Below are positions 1 through 11,051 of a stretch of 64,000 bases of DNA, one piece after another. Each line of letters opens with the position of its first letter. Position 1 is the stretch's first letter. A program made the translations under genes and the position numbers. The notes beneath the pieces are model-generated. The model saw nothing but the letters and a program-made list of their open reading frames with translations, was not told the origin of the DNA and did no database searches. This stretch comes from Roseomonas gilardii (GTDB lineage Bacteria > Pseudomonadota > Alphaproteobacteria > Acetobacterales > Acetobacteraceae), in contig NZ_CP015583.1 in the NCBI RefSeq assembly GCF_001941945.1, positions 1,692,501 through 1,756,500 on the forward strand, given 5' to 3'.

Positions 1-272
1 GAAGATCCGGCGGTCCGCGCGCTTGGCGCGAACAGTGAAACCCCACACGGTTCAAACCGTGCCCGCGCGAAGCCGCGCCGCCTGGACAGGCGGGCGAGGC
101 GAGAGCGGGACGGGGGAGCGGTGATCTTTCACAGGGTGAATAGGATCTGGCACGTCGAAGCGGCCAGGAAGTGCGAGGCAGGCATGCCCCTTTTGGGGTG
201 ATGTGTGCGCGGCACGGACTGGCACGGGACGGCGTGTCCGAGAGAGCAAGTTATCGAGTGAACGAGTGTGAG

Positions 273-3167
<2,895 letters not shown>

Positions 3168-3299
3168 GCAACACACACTCACAACACCCGATACCCCGCT
3201 CCCTCCAGCCCCAAAGCCCCATAAAGCCACAAGGCCCAGATCCTCCATCACCCAGCGCATCAGGTCGGTACACTACACACACCTCCACGGTTCCCATCC

Positions 3300-3423
3300 G
3301 GTGGCCTGGTGGCCCTAGCGAGGCTGCCACACCCGATCCCATCCCGAACTCGGCCGTGAAACGCCTCAGCGCCCATGGTACTGCGTCTCAAGACGCGGGA
3401 GAGTCGGTCGCCGCCAGGCCGCC
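3300..3423 (+). rRNA. rrf: 5S ribosomal RNA
   Basis: The first 10 bases (GGTGGCCTGG) pair with the last 10 (CCAGGCCGCC) to make the 5S terminal helix, and the core ACACCCGATCCCATCCCGAACTCGG-type segment is present around 3331-3352. It follows 23S by about 200 bases, as in a standard operon. The gene is bracketed by GGTTCCCATC (3289-3298) and GATGGGAACC (3425-3434), perfect inverted repeats that extend the helix and are probably part of the processing stem. Exact mature ends are estimated. Confidence 0.95.
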
Positions 3424-3488
3424 CGATGGGAACCTACACACACAACACACCGACCCGATCGCCATCACCGCATCACACACTCACCCAA

Positions 3489-3565
<77 letters not shown>

Positions 3566-3603
3566 AATCCCACTTACACCATAACAATACCACAACCCCA
3601 CAG

Positions 3604-3619
3604 CCCCCTCAGCAGGGGG
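3604..3619. terminator. small hairpin between tRNA-fMet and the convergent ABC gene
   Basis: CCCCCT-CAGC-AGGGGG forms a 6-bp stem in the gap between the rRNA operon and the convergent ABC transporter gene. There is no T-tract on either side, so terminator function is only a guess from position. Confidence 0.3.
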
Positions 3620-3623
3620 GTGG

Positions 3624-5471
3624 TCAAACATCTTCCTTCACGCGGCGCCGTATCATCAGCTTCTGCAACTTCGGGAGCCGGTCGCCGATCCGCCGTAGCT
3701 TCACCTGAGGGCGCGGCGGGATAGCCAGTTTTGCGCCTTCAGGGCCATGCTGCAGCATCAGCACCCGATGATGGAAGAACTCCAGTCCAGGCCTGTGGCC
3801 AATGGAGATCAGCGCCGAATCCGGCAGCTCCTCGATCAGCATCCGCATCATCATGTTCTGGTTCTCCTCGTCGAGGGCGGCCGTCGCTTCGTCCATGAAG
3901 ATCCAGTGCGGTCTCTGAATGAACAGGCGGGCGAAGGCGAGGCGCTGCTGTTCTCCCAGGCTCAGCAGCTGGTCCCAACGTTCCTCCTGGTCAAGGCGGT
4001 CGCATAGCTTGCCCAGGCCCACGCGCCGCAGGGCCGCGCAACTGATCTCGTCATCAGCCTTTTCCGCGCCCAGGGGATAGGCCAGGGCATTCCGCAGCGA
4101 TCCAAGTGGCAAGTAGGGACGCTGCGGCATGAAGATGGTGCTTTCAGCCGGCGGCATGCGGATCTCGCCACTGCCCCAGGGCCAGACACCGGCGAAAGCA
4201 CGGAACAGCGTGCTCTTGCCTGTCCCTGATTCCCCTTTGATCAGCACACGTTCGCCAGCCTTTATCTCGCCGGAAGCCTCGGCAATCACCACGGAGCCGT
4301 CGGCGAAAGCCACCTGCACATCCCGGAAGGACAGGGTCTCGGGTTCCTTGCCGCCTGCCTTGACGATGCTGCGTGCGATCACCGGGTTCTCGGGCCGCGA
4401 AACCATCCCCTCCACCTGCTTCAGCGCCTCATGGAAGGTGAGGAGCCGCTCGACGCTGCTGCGCCATTCGGCGAGGCGAGGGAAGTTGTCCACGAACCAG
4501 TTCAGGGACGACTGCACCGAGCCGAAGGCAGAGCCGATCTGCATCAGCCCGCCCAGGGTGATCGCACCGGAAAAATAGGACGGCGCCGCGACCACGGTCG
4601 GGAAGACATAGGTCAGCATCCCATAGGCGCTCGTCAGCCACATCAGGCGGCGCTGGCTCTGCATCAGCGCCTTCACCGCTGCGGCCGTATGGGCGAAGAT
4701 TCCGTCGAGCGTCCGTCTCTCGTCGCGCTCTCCGCCGATCAGCGCGATACCTTCGCTGTTCTCCCGCGCCCGCACCAAGCTGAACCGGAAATCCGCCTCG
4801 CGCGATGTACGGTGGAAGTTCAGCATCACCATCGGCCGGCCGACGAGGTAGGTGAGGGCAGACCCTACCACCGCATAGATCAGCGCCGCCCAGACCATAT
4901 AGCCGGGGATCACGACGTCACGCCCGAAAAGCGTGAGATAGAGCGGCCCGGAGATGGTCCAGAGAATGCCGATAAAGGCGATCAGCATCACCACGGCGTT
5001 GAAGATGCCGGTCGCGAAATCCAGCGCCATTTCTGTCGCGGCGCGGACATCCTCGGCGATCCGCTGATCGGGATTGTCCGCTCCCCCGGCCTTCTCCATC
5101 TGGTAGTGCCGGGCGTCGGTCATCCAGGCGCCGATCAGCTTCCGCGTCAGCCATTGCCGCCAGCGGAGCTGCGTGAGCTGCTTCACATAGAGCTGGTAGA
5201 CCGCCGTCACCATCGAGGCGAGGGCCAGCAGCAGGAACAGCCACATCTGCCAGAAGAAGGCGTCCCGGTCGCGGTTCTCCAGCGCGTTGAAGAAATCGCG
5301 GTTCCAGAGGTTGAAGCGGATCTGGATCAGGATCTGCAGCAGCGTCAGCAGGAAGAGACCCAGCACCATCCAGCGCGCGGAACGCTCCTGCCAGAAATAG
5401 GCGCCGGACAGTTTCAGGAAGCCGCGCAACGCACCGGTCTGGATCTGCACCTCACGGGTGCGTGGGTTCAC
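3624..5471 (-). CDS. SbmA/BacA-YddA-like ABC transporter, fused permease and ATPase
   Basis: A 615-residue inner-membrane half transporter with an N-terminal ABC_membrane_2-type domain (about residues 1-340, several hydrophobic helices, NPDQRI motif near 133) and a C-terminal nucleotide-binding domain. Walker A is GESGTGKST at about 413-421, the signature is LSLGEQQR at about 503-510, and Walker B is WIFMDE at about 523-528. Family members (YddA, BacA/SbmA relatives) act as dimers and move peptides or acyl compounds; the substrate here is unknown. The start is GTG, sharing GTGA with the stop of the secreted-protein gene before it, so translation is probably coupled. It is the last gene of a three-gene minus-strand operon led by a DUF1328 gene. 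A paralogue lies at 35148-36893. Confidence 0.93.
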   Translation of the reverse strand: MNPRTREVQIQTGALRGFLKLSGAYFWQERSARWMVLGLFLLTLLQILIQIRFNLWNRDFFNALENRDRDAFFWQMWLFLLLALASMVTAVYQLYVKQLTQLRWRQWLTRKLIGAWMTDARHYQMEKAGGADNPDQRIAEDVRAATEMALDFATGIFNAVVMLIAFIGILWTISGPLYLTLFGRDVVIPGYMVWAALIYAVVGSALTYLVGRPMVMLNFHRTSREADFRFSLVRARENSEGIALIGGERDERRTLDGIFAHTAAAVKALMQSQRRLMWLTSAYGMLTYVFPTVVAAPSYFSGAITLGGLMQIGSAFGSVQSSLNWFVDNFPRLAEWRSSVERLLTFHEALKQVEGMVSRPENPVIARSIVKAGGKEPETLSFRDVQVAFADGSVVIAEASGEIKAGERVLIKGESGTGKSTLFRAFAGVWPWGSGEIRMPPAESTIFMPQRPYLPLGSLRNALAYPLGAEKADDEISCAALRRVGLGKLCDRLDQEERWDQLLSLGEQQRLAFARLFIQRPHWIFMDEATAALDEENQNMMMRMLIEELPDSALISIGHRPGLEFFHHRVLMLQHGPEGAKLAIPPRPQVKLRRIGDRLPKLQKLMIRRRVKEDV

Positions 5472-6169
5472 GGACGTTTCTCCGCGGAGCCGGCCAGAGG
5501 GCCCAGCGCCGCAAGGTTGTCGCCGATGCGTTCTGCATCCACCGCCCGGCCATGCTCGCCACTGACGCCACGGCCGGAGGCGGCGATCTCGCGGCCGACC
5601 GTCAACCGGTCTCCCATGACCTCCGCGACGCTGGGCGGCAGGCGGATCACCATCCCGTCCTGCAGGATGACCCCCATGCTGTCGCCCTGGGGCGTGTAGA
5701 GGGGCGCCACGATCTGGCCGGAAACCTCGACCTCCTGCTGGCCGGAACGGTAGGTGCCGATGCCCCAGCTTGGGCGCTCCACGAAGCGGGGCGTCGAATT
5801 GGTGTCCTTCGCCCAGGCCAGCATGATGATCACCGGCGCCTTGCGCGCCCGGATGCCCCAGACGACGATGCTCTGGCCCGGTTCGATCTTGCGCGCCACC
5901 TCGTTGCCGACGGGGCCAGGCAGAATGATCTGTGGCCCTTCGCGGAACAGCAGCCGGTCGATCTTGCCCTCAGGATTCAGGAGGTAGCGCTCGACCACCC
6001 CCGTGAAGGACGGAAGCTGGGTGGGGTCGAACCACAGCCTCCCATCCTCCGTGCTGGGCGGCGCGACGCTGCCACCCGGCTGGCTGCCGCGGCTGGACTC
6101 CTGCGCCAGCGCAGCCCCGGTGGCCAGGCCACCGAAAGCGAGCACCAGGAAGGGGACCGGCCGCCACAC
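5468..6169 (-). CDS. secreted protein of unknown function
   Basis: 233 residues that I do not recognise. The N-terminus is a clear Sec signal peptide (hydrophobic run at about 5-20, likely cleavage after ALA near 22). Two similar beta-rich stretches follow, each with a pattern like ...ILPGPVGNEVARKI... and ...VIRLPPSVAEVMGD..., which could be a duplicated OB-like or small beta-barrel fold; this is a guess. The start is GTG, one base after the stop of the DUF1328 gene, and the stop overlaps the GTG of the ABC exporter by 4 bases. The arrangement suggests a periplasmic partner of the exporter, possibly stress-induced through the promoter motif at 6362-6387. Confidence 0.8.
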   Translation of the reverse strand: MWRPVPFLVLAFGGLATGAALAQESSRGSQPGGSVAPPSTEDGRLWFDPTQLPSFTGVVERYLLNPEGKIDRLLFREGPQIILPGPVGNEVARKIEPGQSIVVWGIRARKAPVIIMLAWAKDTNSTPRFVERPSWGIGTYRSGQQEVEVSGQIVAPLYTPQGDSMGVILQDGMVIRLPPSVAEVMGDRLTVGREIAASGRGVSGEHGRAVDAERIGDNLAALGPLAGSAEKRP

Positions 6170-6170
6170 G

Positions 6171-6332
6171 TCACACCCAGCCGCGTCCCGCGACCAGCGA
6201 GATCAGGAAGAGCACGAGGAAGATGACGAAGAGGATCTTGGCGATACCACTGGCGGCGGAGGCCACGCCACCGAAGCCCAGCACGCCGGCAACCAGGGCA
6301 ATGATCAGAAAGATAACAGTCCAGTAAAGCAT
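6171..6332 (-). CDS. DUF1328 small membrane protein (YtjA-like)
   Basis: 53 residues, almost entirely two hydrophobic helices: [20 protein letters not shown], then a small-residue turn ([11 protein letters not shown]), then the second helix. This matches the DUF1328/YtjA family of tiny stress-associated inner-membrane proteins. I chose the ATG at 6330-6332 because GAGGAA stands about 8 bases before it and the family starts with MLYW; a longer open frame upstream lacks family resemblance. It heads an operon with the secreted protein and ABC exporter and is preceded by the EcfG-like motif at 6362-6387. Confidence 0.9.
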   Translation of the reverse strand: MLYWTVIFLIIALVAGVLGFGGVASAASGIAKILFVIFLVLFLISLVAGRGWV

Positions 6333-6361
6333 GGCAATGTTCCTCAACCTTGCGGTCGGTG

Positions 6362-6387
6362 AACGTGCGCCCCCAGGGCCAGTTGCC
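6362..6387 (-). promoter_or_regulatory. EcfG-like promoter motif GGCAAC-N16-CGTT
   Basis: Read on the minus strand this is GGCAAC, 16 bases, then CGTT, with the last T 29 bases before the DUF1328 start codon. The published EcfG consensus in alphaproteobacteria is GGAAC-N16/17-CGTT, so this is one base off in the -35 element. The same hexamer, spacing and -10 occur at 10698-10723. The EcfG assignment is inference from location and pattern. Confidence 0.55.
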
Positions 6388-6550
6388 GAGCATTCTTCGG
6401 AAGACCGCAACGTGTTCCGCGTGTCACAGCCAGGCCCATTCCGGAAGGCCGTGGAGAAGGCGTAGGACAGGGGCCGGCTTCACTGGGAGCCCTTCGTCGC
6501 CATGCTTGGTCGATGTCCCCGGCGGCGTTGCCGGCCGCCGGGGGGAGGGG

Positions 6551-7306
6551 TCAGCCGAGCTGCACGCCGCCGGAGACCGCCTGATAGGTGGCGATGGCCA
6601 GGGCCACCGGCTCGAAGGGCTTGCTGATGATGAAAGCCGGCTCCAGCCGCTCCGCCGTGAGCAGACGCTCCGGATAGGCGGTGACGAAGATCACCGGGAT
6701 CTTCTGCTCGCCGAGAATGCGCTCCACCGCTGTGATCCCGTCACCGCCGGGGCCCAGATTCACATCCGCGAGGATCAGGCCGGGACGCAGCGACCGGGCC
6801 AGTTCCACCGCTTCCGTCTCGTCGGAGGCCATGCCGACCACGTGATGACCGCAGCCTTCCACGAGCTGGCGGATGTCCATGGCGATGATCGGCTCGTCCT
6901 CGATCACCAGCACGTCGGTCGCGGCCGTGGCGCGTAGCACGGAATGCGCTGTCTCCAGCTCCGCTTCCGCTTCCGCCTGCTCCAGGCCAAGGACCAGGGC
7001 CGCGTCGCGGATCGGCAGATCCTCCAGGGCGGTAAGGAGCAGGAGCTGCCGCTGGCGCAGGCTCATCGTGCCCTTGCCCCTCCCGGCATCCACCTTTCCA
7101 TCACCCTCCCGGCTTCCGCCTTCCGCCGCGACCCTCGCGGTCACGCCCGCATAAAGGGCCAGATGGCCCGGTACCGGCGGCAGTCCCGCGCGCAGCGCCT
7201 CCGCCACCAGCTTGTCGCCCGCCTCCTGCCCCCCTGCGAGAGCGCGTGCATAGCGCCGTGCGTAGGGCAGGGCCCGGAGAAGCTCTCCCTGCGTGACAGC
7301 GTTCAT
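6551..7306 (-). CDS. phyR: PhyR, general stress response regulator
   Basis: 251 residues in the PhyR arrangement: an N-terminal sigma-like domain (about 1-120, with SLRQRQLLLLTALEDLPIRD-type sigma4 features) fused to a C-terminal receiver domain. The acidic pair is at 136-137, the phospho-acceptor is Asp181 in LADVNLG, the conserved Lys is in SKPF near 229, and the FATGUY-type motif reads FVTAYPE at about 207-213. In the family, phosphorylated PhyR binds NepR through the sigma-like domain and frees EcfG. It lies 51 bases from, and divergent to, the first sigma gene, with nepR and a HisKA_2 kinase in the same locus, which makes the assignment firm. Confidence 0.95.
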   Translation of the reverse strand: MNAVTQGELLRALPYARRYARALAGGQEAGDKLVAEALRAGLPPVPGHLALYAGVTARVAAEGGSREGDGKVDAGRGKGTMSLRQRQLLLLTALEDLPIRDAALVLGLEQAEAEAELETAHSVLRATAATDVLVIEDEPIIAMDIRQLVEGCGHHVVGMASDETEAVELARSLRPGLILADVNLGPGGDGITAVERILGEQKIPVIFVTAYPERLLTAERLEPAFIISKPFEPVALAIATYQAVSGGVQLG

Positions 7307-7357
7307 CGTGCTACTCCCTCACCGGCGCCTCTTCCGCGCCCTCGACCGAAGATAAGA

Positions 7358-7879
7358 ATGGACCAACCCAGCATCGATTTTCGCGCCGGCCTCGCACAGC
7401 TTCTTCCCGATCTGCGTGCCTTCGGAAGATTCCTGGCACGCGACGTTACTGTCGCTGACGACCTGGTCCAGGAAACCCTAGTTCGGGCACTGAAAGCGGA
7501 AGCGCAATGGCAGGCCGGAACAAGCTTGCGTGCGTGGAGTTTCAGCATCTTGCGCAATGTTTTCTACGAGACCCGCCGCCGTGGCGCGAGCGAACGGCGG
7601 GTACTGGACGCCGTCCGTCCGGAGGAGGAGGAGCGGGTCGAGGGCGGCCAGCACGCCCGGCTGGAAGTCGCCGGGCTGGACTACGCTCTGGCCAGCCTAC
7701 CGGCGGAACAGCGCGAGGCACTGGTGCTGGTGGGCGCGCTGGGCTTTTCCTATGAGGAGGCCGCCGGGATCGCAAGCGTGGCGGTGGGCACGCTCAAGGC
7801 CCGCGTCTCACGCGCCCGTGTCCGGTTGGCGGCCAGCTTCGCCCCCAAGGAAGGCGGACCCAATCTGCCAACCGATTGA
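7358..7879 (+). CDS. EcfG-type (ECF15) sigma factor, first copy
   Basis: 173 residues with region 2 (DDLVQETLVRA, then LRAWSFSILRNVFY at about 58-71) and region 4 (LPAEQREALVLVGALGFSYE followed by AVGTLKARVSRARVRL). The wording of region 4 matches the ECF15/EcfG group that partners with NepR. I set the start at the ATG at 7358, with the purine-rich GAAGATAAGA just before it. It is divergent to phyR and 119 bases ahead of a second sigma gene of the same type. The two paralogues may have different promoter preferences or timing; sequence alone does not say which is the main stress sigma. Confidence 0.9.
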   Translation: MDQPSIDFRAGLAQLLPDLRAFGRFLARDVTVADDLVQETLVRALKAEAQWQAGTSLRAWSFSILRNVFYETRRRGASERRVLDAVRPEEEERVEGGQHARLEVAGLDYALASLPAEQREALVLVGALGFSYEEAAGIASVAVGTLKARVSRARVRLAASFAPKEGGPNLPTD

Positions 7880-7922
7880 ATTTTAACCAAAACAGAAAAA
7901 GGCGAAAAATCGCTCCGTCAGC

Positions 7923-7949
7923 GGCAACCGATTTTCGTGCTCGTGCATT
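7923..7949 (+). promoter_or_regulatory. weaker EcfG-like motif before the second sigma gene
   Basis: GGCAAC at 7923-7928 is followed after 17 bases by CATT (7946-7949), one base off the CGTT seen at the two stronger sites. It sits 49 bases before the ATG at 7999. It would provide positive autoregulation if real. Confidence 0.35.
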
Positions 7950-7960
7950 GATCTCGTGAA

Positions 7961-7978
7961 GGCCGGCTTTTTCCGGCC
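7961..7978 (+). promoter_or_regulatory. hairpin in the leader of the second sigma gene
   Basis: GGCCGG-CTTTTT-CCGGCC forms a perfect 6-bp stem with a T-rich loop, ending 9 bases before the GGAG ribosome site at 7988-7991. It may affect mRNA stability or translation, but it does not cover the ribosome site itself. Confidence 0.35.
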
Positions 7979-7998
7979 ACGACATGCGGAGTAGCGAC

Positions 7999-8640
7999 AT
8001 GAGCCAGACCGCCGACACCCAGACCGCGACGTACGAAGGTGAGTTCAACTTCCACGACCTGCTCACCACCACACTGCCGCGGCTCCGGGTGCAAGCCCTG
8101 GCACTGACGCGTAACCGTGCGGATGCGGACGATCTGGTGCAGGCCGCCGTGACCTCAGCCCTGGCGGCGCGTCACTCCTTCACCCCCGGCACCAATTTCG
8201 GCGCCTGGATGTTCCGCATCCTGCGCAACCGCTTCATCTCGGATATCCGCCGCAAGCGCGAGACGGCCGATCTGGACGATGTGCCGAGCAGCGCCTTCGC
8301 CCGTCCGGGAGCGCAGGAGGACAGCCTGGTGATGCGCGAGCTGCGCATCCACATGGCCCGCCTCCCGGTCGAACAGCGTACCGCGCTGGTGATGGTGACG
8401 GTGCAGGGCATGTCCTATGAGGAAGTCGCGGCAGCGATGAACTGCGCCGTCGGCACCGCGAAGTGCCGCGTCTTCCGCGCTCGCCAGACGCTGCAGCGCT
8501 GGCTGACTGGCGAGGAGCGTGGTAGCGCTCGCAACACGACGAGCCGTGCGGCAGCCCAGCCGCGCCGCACCGCTGTCTCGGGCAAGGGCCGCGCTTCTGT
8601 GGTGGCTGATGAAGGGGATCGGGCAACCATCTTCGGTTAA
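7999..8640 (+). CDS. ecfG: EcfG-type sigma factor, second copy, with C-terminal extension
   Basis: 213 residues. Region 2 (DADDLVQAAVTSAL, FGAWMFRILRNRFISDIRRK) and region 4 (LPVEQRTALVMVTVQGMSYEE, AVGTAKCRVFRARQ) are intact. About 40 basic, Ala/Arg-rich residues follow region 4, which is unusual for an ECF factor. I chose the ATG at 7999 because GGAG lies 7 bases upstream; an in-frame ATG at 7984 has no such site. The stop TAA overlaps the nepR start (TAATG), so sigma and anti-sigma are translationally coupled, the standard ecfG-nepR pairing. Confidence 0.92.
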   Translation: MSQTADTQTATYEGEFNFHDLLTTTLPRLRVQALALTRNRADADDLVQAAVTSALAARHSFTPGTNFGAWMFRILRNRFISDIRRKRETADLDDVPSSAFARPGAQEDSLVMRELRIHMARLPVEQRTALVMVTVQGMSYEEVAAAMNCAVGTAKCRVFRARQTLQRWLTGEERGSARNTTSRAAAQPRRTAVSGKGRASVVADEGDRATIFG

Positions 8641-8846
8641 TGGACGGAAAACCGAAAAAAAAGGGACGTCCCATGCCGCTGGCCGGTCGGGGGCCTGAGG
8701 AAGCCGGGCGGCATTCAGAGAATGCCCCCGACGCCGCCTTCAACAAATGGCTCCAGATGGGCTTGCACACCATGTTCGATGACGTGGCAAGCGAGCCGAT
8801 TCCCGAAGATCTCCTGAAGCTGATCGAGAGGGACCGAGAAAAGTGA
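8640..8846 (+). CDS. nepR: NepR anti-sigma factor
   Basis: 68 residues. The C-terminal two thirds carries the NepR pattern: a helix with WLQMGLHTMFDDV followed by SEPIPEDLLKLIERD, which in the family binds EcfG, or phosphorylated PhyR during stress. The N-terminus is basic and disordered. It starts in TAATG with the upstream sigma gene and its TGA overlaps the GTG of the kinase gene (GTGA, 8843-8846). An internal ATG at 8673 is a possible alternative start. Location between ecfG and a HisKA_2 kinase, opposite phyR, supports the call. Confidence 0.9.
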   Translation: MDGKPKKKGRPMPLAGRGPEEAGRHSENAPDAAFNKWLQMGLHTMFDDVASEPIPEDLLKLIERDREK

Positions 8847-10597
8847 CGGGTAGGCCCGTCCCGCCAAGGCGCGCGGGGCGGGTCGTCGGTTTCCTGGCGG
8901 GCATCCGGGGTCGTATGACCGCCCTGCTCATGGCGGCTGGCGTGCCCGTGCTCGTGATTGCCGCCACCAACGCCATGCAGGGACGTGAGGCGACCTTCGA
9001 GGAGGCCTCGCGCCGCTTGGCGACGCAGCGGGAACTCGTGCTTGTCCAGGCGGCCGCCAAGGTCGATGGCATGAGCGCGATGTTGCAATCCCTTTCGCGC
9101 ATCGATCTTCCAACCCGGGGTGCCGGCGAAAGCTGCGCGAGCGAGCTGCACCGCGTGCTGGACCTCTATCCCGGCCGCTATGCCAACCTTTGGATCTCAG
9201 ACGGGCAGCACGATCACATCTGCTCCGCGGTGCCGGAGGCGAGCACCGTCATGCCACCGCGGGACCGCATCAGCGTCGCCCTGTCCAGTGGCCTCCCGGC
9301 TTTCGGCGACATCATCCCGGCGGATGGCGACCAGCACGCCCGGCTGCCCTTCGCCCTGGCGCTTTCCCGCCCCTCCGGTCAGCCCCGGGTGCTGGTGGGG
9401 GGCACGCTGCTGCTCAGCAGCTTCCTCCGCCCCGGCCTCTACCCTATCCCTGGGCAGTTTTCCTGGTTGGTAGACGGGCAGGGGGAGGTAGTTCCGCTGC
9501 AGGGTGGCGAGGTGAATCTCGCGCCGCGCGACCTGTCGATGCTAAGTCCGGCGGACAGCGTCGTGCAGGCCACCGCGCGCAACGGCGCGGAGATGTCCTA
9601 TGCCATCGCGCCCTTCGGCCCGGGTCTGAGGATCGTGGTAGGCCAGGCCTACGAGCCGGTCCGCGCCACCGCCTGGAGCACGCTGCTGCAAAGGCTGGCA
9701 GAACTCTCTGCCTTCCTTCTGGCCTGTCTGGTGGCGATCGTGGTGGGCGCCGATCTCGGTCTGGTCCGCCCGCTGCATTCGCTGACAGAACGTGTGAAGC
9801 GCTGGCGTCCCGGTATGGTCTTCGAAAAGGCTCCCAACGGCATCGAGCCTCGCGAGGTGATCGAGCTGGAGCAGGCCTTCGACGAGGCGACACGGGCATT
9901 GGCGGCGCGGGAGACGGATCTCGTCGATGCACTGGACCAGCGGGACGCGCTGATGGCCGAGATCCATCACCGGGTGAAGAACAACCTGCAGATCGTCTCC
10001 TCCCTGCTGAATCTTCAGGCCAACCGCATCCGCGATTCGAAGGTGCAGGCGGAGTTCCGGGCGGCGCGCGACCGGGTGCGCGCCATCGGGACCCTGCACC
10101 GTTATCTCTACACGCAGCAGTCCTTCGAGGCGATCGCGCTGCGCCCTTTCCTGGAGGAGCTGGCGACGCAGCAGTTCTCCTCGCAGGGGGAGGTCGCCGG
10201 CGAAAGGCTGCGGCTGCGGATCGAGGCGGAGGGGGACCTGCGGATCTCCACCGACCAGGCGGTGACGGTGGCGCTCTTCGTGACCGAGGCGGTCAGCAAC
10301 GCCGTTGCCCATGCCTTTCCAGGTGAGGCCACCGGCACCATCACCGTACGCGTCACGCAGGAAGGTCCGGACGTCATCCTCGATGTCCAGGACGACGGCA
10401 TCGGCCTCCCGGCGAGCGAAGCCGTGCCGCGCGGCCTGGGCCTGGGGCTTCAGCTCCTGGACGGCTTCGCCCGACAGCTCGGCGGGCGCCTGTTGCGGGA
10501 AGAGGGGCCCGGCACCTGCTGGCGCGTCCGCTTCCCGCTACGTGAACGCGCGGCCCCCGCCCGGAACCCCGGGGACCGGCCGCGCCGGGCCGCCTGA
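8843..10597 (+). CDS. HisKA_2 sensor histidine kinase of the stress locus (PhyK-like)
   Basis: 584 residues. A basic N-terminus leads into a transmembrane helix at about 26-43; a periplasmic sensor region of roughly 230 residues follows, then a second helix near 283-303, a HAMP-like linker, and the HisKA_2 domain with EIHHRVKNNLQ at about 373-383 (phospho-His 375/376). The HATPase has TEAVSNAVAHAF near 481-492 and DDGIGL near 517-522. HisKA_2/HWE kinases are the usual PhyR phosphorylators, so this is probably the cognate kinase; the signal is unknown. The start is GTG, overlapping the nepR stop by 4 bases. Any NepR/EcfG control of the operon would put this kinase in a positive loop. Confidence 0.9.
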   Translation: MTGRPVPPRRAGRVVGFLAGIRGRMTALLMAAGVPVLVIAATNAMQGREATFEEASRRLATQRELVLVQAAAKVDGMSAMLQSLSRIDLPTRGAGESCASELHRVLDLYPGRYANLWISDGQHDHICSAVPEASTVMPPRDRISVALSSGLPAFGDIIPADGDQHARLPFALALSRPSGQPRVLVGGTLLLSSFLRPGLYPIPGQFSWLVDGQGEVVPLQGGEVNLAPRDLSMLSPADSVVQATARNGAEMSYAIAPFGPGLRIVVGQAYEPVRATAWSTLLQRLAELSAFLLACLVAIVVGADLGLVRPLHSLTERVKRWRPGMVFEKAPNGIEPREVIELEQAFDEATRALAARETDLVDALDQRDALMAEIHHRVKNNLQIVSSLLNLQANRIRDSKVQAEFRAARDRVRAIGTLHRYLYTQQSFEAIALRPFLEELATQQFSSQGEVAGERLRLRIEAEGDLRISTDQAVTVALFVTEAVSNAVAHAFPGEATGTITVRVTQEGPDVILDVQDDGIGLPASEAVPRGLGLGLQLLDGFARQLGGRLLREEGPGTCWRVRFPLRERAAPARNPGDRPRRAA

Positions 10598-10697
10598 CCG
10601 ATCCCTCCGGACGGGGCCGACCTGCTCTCCGGAAGGCCGCCCATCATGGCCGCCCGACCACAGGCCTGCACCCTCGCGCGGTGTGCTCTCGCCAAGC

Positions 10698-10723
10698 GGC
10701 AACCGGTCCCGCAACGTGACGTT
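10698..10723 (+). promoter_or_regulatory. EcfG-like promoter motif GGCAAC-N16-CGTT
   Basis: GGCAAC at 10698-10703, 16 bases, CGTT at 10720-10723, ending 33 bases before the ATG of the DUF883 gene. Identical in elements and spacing to the minus-strand site at 6362-6387. Proposed as the start of the DUF883/holin-like unit under stress sigma control. Confidence 0.55.
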
Positions 10724-10756
10724 GCGAATTCGACCGCGTGACCACAGGAGACGACG

Positions 10757-11050
10757 ATGTCAGAGCAGTCCCAGCCCGGCTCGGAGGCCAGGGCACAGGT
10801 GGAGGCCACGGCCTCCGACGTGCGCGCCCAGATCGCCGATCTACGCCGCAAGGTGGAGGGGCTTCTCGCCGAGCGCACCGATTCGCTGAACCGCGGGGTG
10901 GACCGCGTGGAGGCCTATGCCGGGGATGTCGCCGAGTCGGTGCAATACCGCTACGACGATTTCCAGGAACGGGTGCGCGAACGGCCGGTGACCTCGCTGT
11001 TGATCGCGGCGGCCATCGGCTATGCCGTCGCCCGCCTGACGGGGCGCTGA
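10757..11050 (+). CDS. DUF883 family protein (ElaB/YqjD-like)
   Basis: 97 residues with an acidic, coiled-coil amphipathic body (about 10-70) and a short C-terminal membrane anchor after a PVTSLLIAAAIGYAVARL stretch ending GR. This is the ElaB/YqjD/DUF883 design; E. coli members are stationary-phase, ribosome- or membrane-associated proteins. AGGAG lies 6 bases before the ATG. The next gene begins one base after its stop, the same order as yqjD-yqjE. The motif at 10698-10723 suggests stress induction. Confidence 0.88.
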   Translation: MSEQSQPGSEARAQVEATASDVRAQIADLRRKVEGLLAERTDSLNRGVDRVEAYAGDVAESVQYRYDDFQERVRERPVTSLLIAAAIGYAVARLTGR

Positions 11051-11051
11051 G

